From CG2-30-44-17 sp964344725 (GTDB lineage: Bacteria > Patescibacteriota > Gracilibacteria > UBA1369 > UBA12470), in assembly GCA_964344725.1 (NCBI GenBank), contig CAYFOI010000012.1, positions 1 to 38,490 on the forward strand: a DNA stretch of 38,490 nt, written 5' to 3'. The translations under genes were made by a program, and so were the position numbers. Below the pieces are notes generated by a model that was not told the DNA's origin, did no database searches, and was given only the letters and a program-made list of their open reading frames with translations. The first letter of the stretch is position 1. Each line of letters starts with the position of its first letter. Shown here one piece after another: positions 15,280-23,200 of this stretch.

Positions 15280-16758
15280 ATGCTAAAACTCATTCCAGAC
15301 CGCATAGAAATCAGAAGTGGCAACCAATACATTGTGCTCTTAAGCAAAAAGACCGCACACATTTTAGACATGCACATCGGAGATCGCGTCAAAGTCAAAA
15401 ACGGCCGCAACGAAGTCACAGCAATACTACAAATCTCCGGAGAGGGCGTTCAAGACGGACACATTGGCCTATACATGGAAGCCTGGAAAGCTCTAAAAAC
15501 ACGCCGAGGACAACGCATAACACTCTCCCTAGCAGAAAAACCACTCGCAACTAAATACATCCGCAAAAAACTCGAAGGAAACAAGCTTAAACCAGAAGAA
15601 ATTGACGAAATAGTCAAAGACATCACCGAAGATGATTTAAGCGACATCGAACTCACTTACTTCGTTTCAGGGTGCTACGTACACGGACTCGACAACCAAG
15701 AGACCGCAGAATTAACCAAAGCAATCGTAAAACACGGCTCACAACTCAATTTTGGAAACAAATTAGTACTAGATAAACACTGCATAGGCGGAGTCCCAGG
15801 GAATAGAACAACAATGCTGGTAATCCCAATAGTCACATCTGCCGGCTTGCTCATGCCAAAAACATCTTCTCGCGCAATAACAAGCCCTGCAGGAACTGCA
15901 GACACCATGGAGGTAATCGCAAACGTCACAAACGACGCCAAGAAACTCAAGAAAATTGCAGAAAAAATTGGGGGATTCATGACATGGGGCGGCGGAGTTG
16001 ACTTAGCTGCAGCAGACGACCATATGATCAAAGTACGCCATCCCCTATCGCTCGACCCTGAAGGAATGCTACTCGCATCAATCATGGCAAAAAAACATTC
16101 AGTCGGAGCAAAAAGATGCCTTATCGACATACCTGTAGGTAAACAAGTTAAAGTCAAAGATCTAAAACGAGCAAAACATCTACGAACACGCTTTATGCAA
16201 ATCGGGAAACTACTTGGCATCAAAGTAAAAGTAATTTTCTCGAACGGCGAACAGCCAATCGGAAACGGAATTGGCCCACTCCTAGAGGTCCAAGATGTAT
16301 TCAAAGTCTTAGAGAACGCACCAGACGCACCAGCAGATCTCCGCGAAAAATCACTCTATATGGCTGGAGTCCTCCTAGAACTCGGTGGCAAAGCCATGAA
16401 AGGCCTCGGCTATCGAAAAGCAAAGAAAATACTCAAAAAAGGTCTTGCTCTCGAGCAAATGAACAAAATCATAGACGCACAAGGCCGCAAGAGACTGCCA
16501 AAAAACGCGGACATAGTTTACAAAGTAAAATCCGGAAAAGCAGGAAAGATCTCCTACATCAACAACAAGGCAATAGCTCGTCTAGCACGCATCGCAGGAG
16601 CACCACTAGACGCAGCTGCAGGAGTCTACCTAAGAAAAAAACTAGGAGACAAAGTCGGCAAAAACGAAATCCTATACGAAATCCACTCAAACAACGAAGA
16701 CCGCATAGGATTCGCGAAAACAATGTCCCGCAAAGAATCCGGATACACAGTGAAGTAG
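15280..16758 (+). CDS. deoA: AMP phosphorylase (archaeal-type thymidine phosphorylase family)
   Basis: Phosphorolyses AMP (and other NMPs) to adenine and ribose-1,5-bisphosphate, the first step of the AMP pathway. At 492 residues it matches the archaeal enzyme, which carries an extra N-terminal domain of ~85 residues missing from normal thymidine phosphorylases. Motifs: TYFVSGCYVHGLDNQETAEL, DKHCIGGVPGNRTTM, SRAITSPAGTADTMEV, and MTWGGGVDLAAADDHMIKVR. The C-terminal domain ends with GAPLDAAAGVYLRKKLGDKV. The next gene encodes the R15P isomerase that takes its product. The stop codon TAG is the first triplet of the tandem array at 16756. Confidence 0.93.
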   Translation: MLKLIPDRIEIRSGNQYIVLLSKKTAHILDMHIGDRVKVKNGRNEVTAILQISGEGVQDGHIGLYMEAWKALKTRRGQRITLSLAEKPLATKYIRKKLEGNKLKPEEIDEIVKDITEDDLSDIELTYFVSGCYVHGLDNQETAELTKAIVKHGSQLNFGNKLVLDKHCIGGVPGNRTTMLVIPIVTSAGLLMPKTSSRAITSPAGTADTMEVIANVTNDAKKLKKIAEKIGGFMTWGGGVDLAAADDHMIKVRHPLSLDPEGMLLASIMAKKHSVGAKRCLIDIPVGKQVKVKDLKRAKHLRTRFMQIGKLLGIKVKVIFSNGEQPIGNGIGPLLEVQDVFKVLENAPDAPADLREKSLYMAGVLLELGGKAMKGLGYRKAKKILKKGLALEQMNKIIDAQGRKRLPKNADIVYKVKSGKAGKISYINNKAIARLARIAGAPLDAAAGVYLRKKLGDKVGKNEILYEIHSNNEDRIGFAKTMSRKESGYTVK

Positions 16759-16798
16759 CTATTTAGCTTTTTAGCTAGTTAGCTTTTTAGCTTCTTAG
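16756..16798 (-). repeat. Short tandem array, AGCTAAA family, reversed orientation (8-bp period)
   Basis: On the plus strand this reads TAGCTATT, TAGCTTTT and so on, the reverse complement of the AGCTAAA words at 17684, 29406 and 32927. It begins with the stop codon of AMP phosphorylase. Together with the forward array at 17684-17720 it brackets the R15P isomerase gene as imperfect inverted repeats. Confidence 0.75.
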
Positions 16799-16818
16799 AA
16801 ACTTTTAAAATCACACAT

Positions 16819-17682
16819 ATGCGCACTTTCGAAGAAACAGTCCAGGGAATCAAAGACCTCACTATACAAGGAGCAACCGCAATTGCTATCGCCGCAACTG
16901 AAGCTTTAGCTCAGAAAATCGAAGCTGGCGAATCACGCGAAGAACTTGAGGCAGCAGCAAATCAACTAGTAGAAGCACGTGCAACCGAACCAGCGCTTCG
17001 CAACTCATTAAGATACTGCTTAGAGAACTACGAATCAGCCCCAGAAGCAGCTAAAAAAGCGATACAGCACTTCGAAGACGCCAAGAAAAAGATCACAGAA
17101 ATCGGTGCAAACAGAATTGAAGATGGCATGACCATTTTCACCCACTGCCACTCATCAACAGTAGAAAGGATGGTGATAGAAGCCCACAAACAAGGCAAGA
17201 AAGTTCGTGTCCGCAACACCGAGACACGCCCTAAATTCCAAGGCCGCATCACAGCTAAGAAAATTTCGGAGGCAGGCATTCCACTAGAACATTACGTCGA
17301 CTCCGCAGCAACCGAGGCTATACGCGAATCAGACCTCTTCTTGTTCGGATGTGACTCAATAACATCAGACGGCCGAATTATTAACAAAATCGGAACCTCG
17401 TTAATGCTAGAAATCGCAGAAAAATACGATGTACCAGCATACTCATGCACAGATTCATGGAAATTTAATCCAGAAACCCTAAAAGGACACGACGAAGAGA
17501 TCGAAGAACGCGACCCTGCAGAAGTCTGGGAAGACGCTCCTCCCGGAGTTAAGATCCATAACCCAGCTTTCGAAGTCTGCTCACCAGACAGCCTAACTGG
17601 GATGATCTCAGAACTAGGAATTTTTAAACCAGAAGCCCTAGTAACAGAGATCCGAGCCGCATATCCTTGGCTCATCACCTAA
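16819..17682 (+). CDS. Ribose-1,5-bisphosphate isomerase (eIF-2B alpha/beta/delta-like)
   Basis: Isomerises ribose-1,5-bisphosphate to ribulose-1,5-bisphosphate, the RuBisCO substrate, in the AMP pathway. A 287-residue protein of the eIF2B/MtnA superfamily. The catalytic Cys is in TIFTHCHSST (Cys110) and the catalytic Asp in FGCDSITSDGRIINKIGTS (Asp179), the residues used by the Thermococcus enzyme. The N-terminal helical domain (residues 1-95) is typical. The placement directly after AMP phosphorylase supports R15P isomerase over methylthioribose-1-phosphate isomerase or a true eIF2B-like subunit. It is flanked on both sides by AGCTA arrays in opposite orientations. Confidence 0.9.
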   Translation: MRTFEETVQGIKDLTIQGATAIAIAATEALAQKIEAGESREELEAAANQLVEARATEPALRNSLRYCLENYESAPEAAKKAIQHFEDAKKKITEIGANRIEDGMTIFTHCHSSTVERMVIEAHKQGKKVRVRNTETRPKFQGRITAKKISEAGIPLEHYVDSAATEAIRESDLFLFGCDSITSDGRIINKIGTSLMLEIAEKYDVPAYSCTDSWKFNPETLKGHDEEIEERDPAEVWEDAPPGVKIHNPAFEVCSPDSLTGMISELGIFKPEALVTEIRAAYPWLIT

Positions 17683-17683
17683 T

Positions 17684-17720
17684 CTAAATAGCTAACAAGC
17701 TAAAAAGCTAACTAGCTCAA
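17684..17720 (+). repeat. Short tandem array, AGCTAAA family (8-bp period)
   Basis: Begins right after the R15P isomerase stop (17680-17682) and ends six bases before the next ATG (17726). The words match arrays at 29406-29445 and 32927-32967. Confidence 0.75.
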
Positions 17721-17725
17721 AAGAC

Positions 17726-18709
17726 ATGCATTTCCTAAAAATACAGATATCCAAAGATAAAGGAATAAAAATCCCCTACCTGGTTTTTGAAGGGAAAAAG
17801 CTAGGACCAACTTGCGTTATATCAGGAGGCATGCACGGCGATGAACTAAACGGAATTGCTTTAGTCAAAAAGCTGATCGACTACTGCGAAAAGAACAAAA
17901 TAGAGAAAAAGCTCCGCGGCAAACTAATAATTATCCCGATTCTCAACCCAACAGGTTTCGAAGCAAAAAAACGCACAGTCGCATACGACAAAAAAGACCT
18001 TAACCGCAGCTTTAACAAAAAATCAAAAAGCGCAAGCAACTTAATAGCAAACGCATTAGTAAAAGAAATTTATAGCCAGGCAGATTTCGCAATAGACTGC
18101 CACGACTCCGGACACAGAAACGTCCTCATCCCACACGCGCGAATCCACGACAGCGAACGGACTAAATGTAAAAACTGCACACGTGAAATGGCACAAGCTT
18201 TCGGCTCAAAAATAATAGTCGAAAGAAAAGGCAAAAGAGGAATGATAGCCGTAGAAATGGAAAGGAAGTTCAACCTTCCAGTTCTAACAATCGAAACAGG
18301 CGGCGCGCTCAAACTTTTCGAAAAATTCGTAAATAAAGGGACGGAAGGCATCATTAACGTACTCACCCACTACAATATGCTACCAGGCGAAGTGAAATTC
18401 CCTCGCAAACAGTACTTCCTCAAACACCGCTTCGGAGTCAAAGCCCCAGCAACCGGCATAATGAAGCTAACAAAAAAACTTGGCCAAAGAGTCCACGTCG
18501 GAGATAAAATAGGAGAGCTTTATATACCAATGCGCAACAAAACCGTAGACCTAATAAGCCCAATGTGCGGCCTACTCTTCTCAATCCAATACGAAGAATC
18601 CATCGCAAAAGGCGATATAATTTATTCCGTACTTGAAGACCGAAAATGTCACGTAAAAAGACGCCGAACCGTAAGCATGTTCGAAGAGGTGCAGAATATC
18701 GTCATGTGA
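17726..18709 (+). CDS. Succinylglutamate desuccinylase/aspartoacylase-family (M14) hydrolase
   Basis: A zinc-dependent amidohydrolase/carboxypeptidase-like protein of 327 residues. The zinc ligands are visible: His and Glu in GGMHGDELNG and His in AIDCHDSGH. IIPILNPTGFEAKKR, KDLNRSFN and LTIETGGALKLFEKF are the usual family segments. The C-terminal ~90 residues (KAPATGIMKLTKKLGQRVHVGDKIGELY) form a beta-sandwich that resembles a biotinyl-lipoyl-like barrel seen in this family. The substrate is unknown; family members remove acyl groups from N-acyl amino acids. It ends in UGA four bases from the stop of the convergent gene. Position after the AMP pathway genes may be chance. Confidence 0.85.
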   Translation: MHFLKIQISKDKGIKIPYLVFEGKKLGPTCVISGGMHGDELNGIALVKKLIDYCEKNKIEKKLRGKLIIIPILNPTGFEAKKRTVAYDKKDLNRSFNKKSKSASNLIANALVKEIYSQADFAIDCHDSGHRNVLIPHARIHDSERTKCKNCTREMAQAFGSKIIVERKGKRGMIAVEMERKFNLPVLTIETGGALKLFEKFVNKGTEGIINVLTHYNMLPGEVKFPRKQYFLKHRFGVKAPATGIMKLTKKLGQRVHVGDKIGELYIPMRNKTVDLISPMCGLLFSIQYEESIAKGDIIYSVLEDRKCHVKRRRTVSMFEEVQNIVM

Positions 18710-18713
18710 CATA

Positions 18714-19457
18714 CTATAATCCGAGTACAAGCTTCAGACCCAATATAGCTCCCAAAACAACAAAGATAGCTTTAATAAAGCTATTCCCTTTATATCTAGC
18801 GTATTTTGAGCCAACATAACTGCCAATAACAGACCCCAAAACAGCCGCACCCATGATTTCCCAATCAAAATAACCTTCTTTGATAAAAAGATAAGAAGCA
18901 AAAGAAACCCACAAAAATCCAACGGCAAAATAATGACCAAGCGCACTAATAAAATCAAAACCTCTCGTATGAAAAGTTAAAATAGAAAAAGCAATACCAT
19001 TCCCTGAACCCAAAATGCTTTCATAAAAACCCATCACAAGAGCTACTAGATAAGAAATCCCCTTAACAATCTTCGACTTAATCTTCCTGCCTTTTAGCCC
19101 AAGATCCTTTTTGAAATAGGTATAAGTCACAAATATCAAAATCACTACCCCAATAATTCTTTTCAAAACATCCTGCTCAGTCTGAAGAACAAACTCAGCA
19201 CCGAAATAAGCACCCACAAGCCCAATCACAGAAAACAAAGCGACAAAACCCCAATCAATTTTCCGTCCTTTAAGATAATTATAAGCTGAAACCGGCGCCC
19301 AAAAAACAGCACAAAACTTATGGACACAAACAGCCAACGGCACACTCATCCCCATCTCCAAAAAAATCGGTAATCCTATCGTCGACGAACCCCCTCCCGA
19401 CATAACACTCAGAAGAGTAGAAAACAGCGAAACAAAAAACACAAGCACTATATCCAT
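18714..19457 (-). CDS. TSUP-family permease (sulfite exporter TauE/SafE)
   Basis: A 247-residue integral membrane protein with about seven or eight hydrophobic helices, starting MDIVLVFFVSLFSTLLSVMS. The SVMSGGGSSTIGLPIFLEMG segment is the first conserved TSUP motif, and the internally repeated half begins near MGFYESILGSGNGIAFSIL. TSUP proteins carry sulfur compounds or organic anions such as sulfite, sulfoacetate or thiosulfate; the cargo here cannot be told. The gene is convergent with the M14 hydrolase, and its start is preceded by a good -10 box. Confidence 0.88.
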   Translation of the reverse strand: MDIVLVFFVSLFSTLLSVMSGGGSSTIGLPIFLEMGMSVPLAVCVHKFCAVFWAPVSAYNYLKGRKIDWGFVALFSVIGLVGAYFGAEFVLQTEQDVLKRIIGVVILIFVTYTYFKKDLGLKGRKIKSKIVKGISYLVALVMGFYESILGSGNGIAFSILTFHTRGFDFISALGHYFAVGFLWVSFASYLFIKEGYFDWEIMGAAVLGSVIGSYVGSKYARYKGNSFIKAIFVVLGAILGLKLVLGL

Positions 19458-19483
19458 AAAATTTCCCTTTAAAAGACATGCCG

Positions 19484-19512
19484 ATTATAATAGGAAAAAA
19501 TAAGTGGGTCCA
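19484..19512 (-). promoter_or_regulatory. Candidate promoter for the TSUP gene
   Basis: On the minus strand: TGGACC (19512-19507), 17 bases, TATAAT (19489-19484). Transcription would start near 19477, giving a 20-base leader. Confidence 0.5.
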
Positions 19513-19547
19513 TTCTACTACCTCACCAGAGCACACCGTACAAATTC

Positions 19548-19564
19548 ATTTCGCAAAGCGAAAT
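19548..19564. repeat. Short perfect hairpin before the dCMP-deaminase-like gene
   Basis: ATTTCGC-AAA-GCGAAAT: a 7-bp perfect stem with an AAA loop, six bases before the array at 19571. This is the third case of hairpin followed by array followed by ATG, after 265-328 and 5172-5219. Confidence 0.6.
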
Positions 19565-19570
19565 ACCAAA

Positions 19571-19608
19571 CTATCTCACTTGGTACTACCTCACTACTTC
19601 ACTAAAAC
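19571..19608 (+). repeat. Short tandem array, TACCTCAC/TATCTCAC family
   Basis: Related to the array before gltX (291-328), with 20 identical consecutive bases. A further isolated fragment, CTACTACCTCACC, lies at 19515-19527. The array ends eight bases before the ATG at 19616. Confidence 0.75.
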
Positions 19609-19615
19609 CAAAAAT

Positions 19616-20140
19616 ATGCGCGCATACAAACGCAAAACAAAAAATTACATCAAAAGAAGTCGCAAAGCCCTCACAACAGACGACCATAAATTCCTAAAAA
19701 AACTCCTGGCACTTCAGAAAAAATCAACCTGCCTACGAGCACACGTAGCATCCATCGTAGTAAACGCCGGAGGCAAGATTATCGCCAAAGCAACCAACTC
19801 ACCTCACAAAGCCTACAGCTGCAAAAAAATCGGCTGCATCCGCGACATCCGCAAAGTCCCATCAGGAAGCCGCCGCGAAATTTGCTACGGGGTATGCGCC
19901 GAACAATACTGTTTCGTCGAGATGGCACGCAAAGGCGTCTCATGTGAGGGAGGAACTATCTACGTCACCTCTCATCCCTGCAGAATTTGCGAATCTATGA
20001 TCGCAGAAAGCGGTATCAAACGAGTAGTTTTCATAAAAGGTTATCCAGATATAATCCCAGAATACGACATTCTTCCTGACTACAAAATCGAAGTCGTCCA
20101 CGCAAAAGAGTACGCAGATACAAAGCCTCATACCATCTAA
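19616..20140 (+). CDS. Deoxycytidylate deaminase-like (CDA fold) zinc enzyme
   Basis: A 174-residue cytidine-deaminase-superfamily protein. The zinc site is visible as CAEQYCFVEMARKG (Cys-Ala-Glu, the first ligand and the proton-shuttle Glu) and TSHPCRICESM (the two-cysteine PCxxC ligand pair), followed by GIKRVVFIKGYPD. The layout, with an insert between the first strand and the CAE motif containing more Cys (YSCKKIGCIRD), matches ComE-type/dCMP deaminases that make dUMP for thymidylate synthesis. The first ligand is Cys rather than the His usual in dCMP deaminases. I chose the ATG at 19616, after the array; an in-frame ATG at 19478 would translate the hairpin and array. Confidence 0.87.
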   Translation: MRAYKRKTKNYIKRSRKALTTDDHKFLKKLLALQKKSTCLRAHVASIVVNAGGKIIAKATNSPHKAYSCKKIGCIRDIRKVPSGSRREICYGVCAEQYCFVEMARKGVSCEGGTIYVTSHPCRICESMIAESGIKRVVFIKGYPDIIPEYDILPDYKIEVVHAKEYADTKPHTI

Positions 20141-20193
20141 TGGCTCTGCAACGTTCATGATTCGAAAGATCAGGAACCGAACCTAGGAACAAA

Positions 20194-20220
20194 AAAGCAG
20201 ACGCGGTATTTTGGCCGCGC
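20194..20220 (-). terminator. Rho-independent terminator of the giant surface-protein gene
   Basis: On the minus strand: CGCGG-CCAAAATA-CCGCG (20219-20202), extendable by a G-T and a G-C pair, then TCTGC and six T (20199-20194). It lies about 50 bases after the stop at 20272, so the array at 20228-20269 is inside the 3' untranslated region. Confidence 0.6.
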
Positions 20221-20227
20221 CTACTTA

Positions 20228-20269
20228 CACTACGTACTACGTACTACGGATTACGTACTATGTACTACA
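20228..20269 (+). repeat. Short tandem array, TACTACG/GATTACG family (exactly six 7-bp units)
   Basis: CACTACG, TACTACG, TACTACG, GATTACG, TACTATG, TACTACA: 42 bases. It abuts the stop codon of the minus-strand giant gene (20272-20274). In the sense of that gene it reads as GTAGTACGTAATCC-type words with many TAG triplets. Confidence 0.8.
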
Positions 20270-20271
20270 CA

Positions 20272-23200
20272 CTAAAAGCTCTCAACCATAAGTCCATCAA
20301 TATACACAGAACTTGTCGAACTCTCATCTATGAATATCCTCAAGAATTCTACGTTAGTCCAATCAATGCTTCCGTACGAACTACCAAATGTAGCTGTGTA
20401 GTAATGCCATTCGTTATCACTTGGCATTAAATCTATTGATGCATATCTTCCATTTGATGAATCATTTCCTATGAAGAATCTAATATCACTGATAGTGCTG
20501 TAATCTTCTGTCTTCATCCAGAACCCTATTCTTCCACCACTGTATACGGTTGATACATCTATTGGCGATAGAGGTAAGCTATGTCTTTCTGTTCCCCACT
20601 TAGCACTTCCAGATGAATTACGCCATTCAAATAGTCCTGCGTATGTTCCTTCTTTCGGATCAGACGAATCTGTTGTAAGTGCATCTGCATCATCTGAATC
20701 ATCGTAATTACCTACTCCAGCCTCAAATGTTTCTACATACACGTATGATGCACTATCGTCAGTTGTTGGATCTGTTCCGTACTCATCTACTTCATCTCCG
20801 TCTAGGAGTCCATCTCCATCTGTATCTTCATCTGTCGGGTCTGTTCCGTATGTATTTACCTCGTCTCCGTCCTCTAGGCCGTCTCCATCACTATCTTCGT
20901 TACTCGCATCAAGTTCCGAAGCATCAGCCCCACTCCATCCCCAATCTGAAATAGTCGCATAAGTTACAACCTCTTCATAATCAGTAAGACCATCATTATC
21001 TGTATCTTCGGTAGCCGGGTCTGTTCCGTATGTATTCACCTCATCCCCATCGGAAAGAGTATCACCATCCGAATCTACATCGGTCGGGTCTGTCCCGTAT
21101 TCATTCACCTCGTCTCCGTCAAGAAGTCCATCGGAATCCACATCATCATCATTTGGATCTAACGCCGAAGCATCATCTCCACTCCATCCCCAATCAGAAA
21201 TAGTCGCATAAGTTACAACCTCTTCATAATCATCAAGGCCGTCATCATCACTGTCTTCATCACACGGATCTGTCCCAGCTGCAAGCTCCTCTTCATTTGT
21301 TAAATCATCATCATCTCCATTGTCTTCATTATCAACAACTCCTGAATCCACACATGCATATAAGTCCTCCCAAACATCATCCATTCCATCACCATCAGAA
21401 TCATCCGGATAATCAGATGCATCTGTCGGATCTGTAGATGCAGAAACCTCTACACCATCAGAATAACCATCCCCATCACTATCCCACGTATTTGGATCTA
21501 TCTCAGAAGCATCAGCCCCACTCCACCCCATAGCTGTCGTATCTGCATATATATTCAGCTCCTCGTAATCAGTAAGATCATCGTCATCACTATCCTGATC
21601 TGTTGGATCTGTACCATGGGCATCAACCTCTTCTCCATCAGGGAGACCATCTCCATCACTATCATCATTATTTGGATCTAAAGCTGAAACATCATCTCCA
21701 CTCCATCCCCAATCTGAAATAGTCGCATACACTTCAACCTCTTCGTAATCGGTAAGACCATCATCATCCGAATCTACATCTGTCGGATCTGTGTAATATT
21801 CATCCACCTCTTCTCCATCCTCAAGGCCATCCCCATCACTATCATCATCATTCGGATCCAAAACCGAAACATCATCTCCACTCCATCCCCAATCAGAGAT
21901 AACTGCATAAGTCACAACCTCTTCATAATCATCAAGGCCATCATCATCACTGTCTTCATCACACGGATCTGTACCAGCTGCAAGCTCTTCCTCATTCGTC
22001 AAATCATCTGCATCACCATTATCCTCATTATCAACAACTGTTGAATCCACACATGCATACAAATCTTCCCAAGAATCTTCCATCCCATCTAAATCTGTAT
22101 CGTCAGGATAATCTGATGCACTTGTTGGATCCGTATTGTATGTATTTACTTCCTGTCCATCTGTAAAGCCATCACCATCGGTATCCTGCGTAGTTGGATC
22201 TGTGTAGTAATCATTCACTTCTTCTCCATCAAGTAGCCCGTCCCCATCACTGTCATCATCATTTGGATCTATTTCAGAAACATCTGTAGCAACATCCCAT
22301 CCCCACGAAGCCGCATCCGCATAAATTACAACTTCTTCATAGTCATCGAGACCATCATCATCTGTATCATCATCAGTCGGATCTGTTTCATAAGTATTTA
22401 CTTCATCATAATCATCTAAGAAATCATCATCGCTATCCTGATCCGTCGGATCTGTCTCGTAATCATCCACCTCGTCTCCATCCTCAAGGCCATCTCCATC
22501 ACTATCACCATCATTTGGATCCAAAGTCGAAGCATCATCTCCACTCCATCCCCAATCAGAGATAACTGCATAAGTCACAACCTCTTCATAATCATCGAGA
22601 CCATCATCATCGCTGTCTTCATCACATGGATCTGTACCAGCTACAAACTCTTCTTCATTCGTCAAATCATCATCATCGCCATTGTCTTCATTATCAACAA
22701 CGCCTGAATCTACACATGCGTACAAATCTTCCCAAGAATCTTCCATCCCATCCAAATCTGTATCATCAGGATAATCGTAAGCGTCAGTCGGATCCGTACT
22801 GTATGTTTCAACTTCTGCATAATCACTGAAAGTATCACCATCAGTATCCGCATTAGCAGGATTTGTTATATAAGTAAGACTTCCATTCAACTCTTCTCCA
22901 TCTTTATAACCATCATCATCCGTATCCTCATCAGTCGGATCTGTAGTTATAGAAACTCCATCATAAGTAAGGCTTCCATCCAACTCCTCACCATCAAGAA
23001 GCCCATCCTCATCAGTATCATCATTAGTCGGATCTGTAGTTATAGAAACTCCATCGTAAGTAAGGCTTCCATCTGTTTCCTCACCATCAAGCAGACCATC
23101 GGAATCACTATCTGCATCAGTCGGATCTGTAGTTATAGAAACTCCATCATAAGTAAGGCTTCCATCTATTTCCTCACCATCAAGAAGCCCATCACCATCA

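Noticed and set aside
18707..18709. Recoding of UGA as glycine (Gracilibacteria/Absconditabacteria code)
   Set aside because: UGA ends two confidently recognised genes, the M14 hydrolase (18709) and jag (31574), and no in-frame UGA is needed in any confident gene.
19478..19615. Upstream start for the dCMP-deaminase-like gene
   Set aside because: The extra 46 residues would be translated from the hairpin and array and show no domain.
20141..20200. tRNA-like segment (GATTCGAAAGATCAGGAACC)
   Set aside because: No acceptor stem or cloverleaf can be drawn; only a chance likeness to a T-loop.
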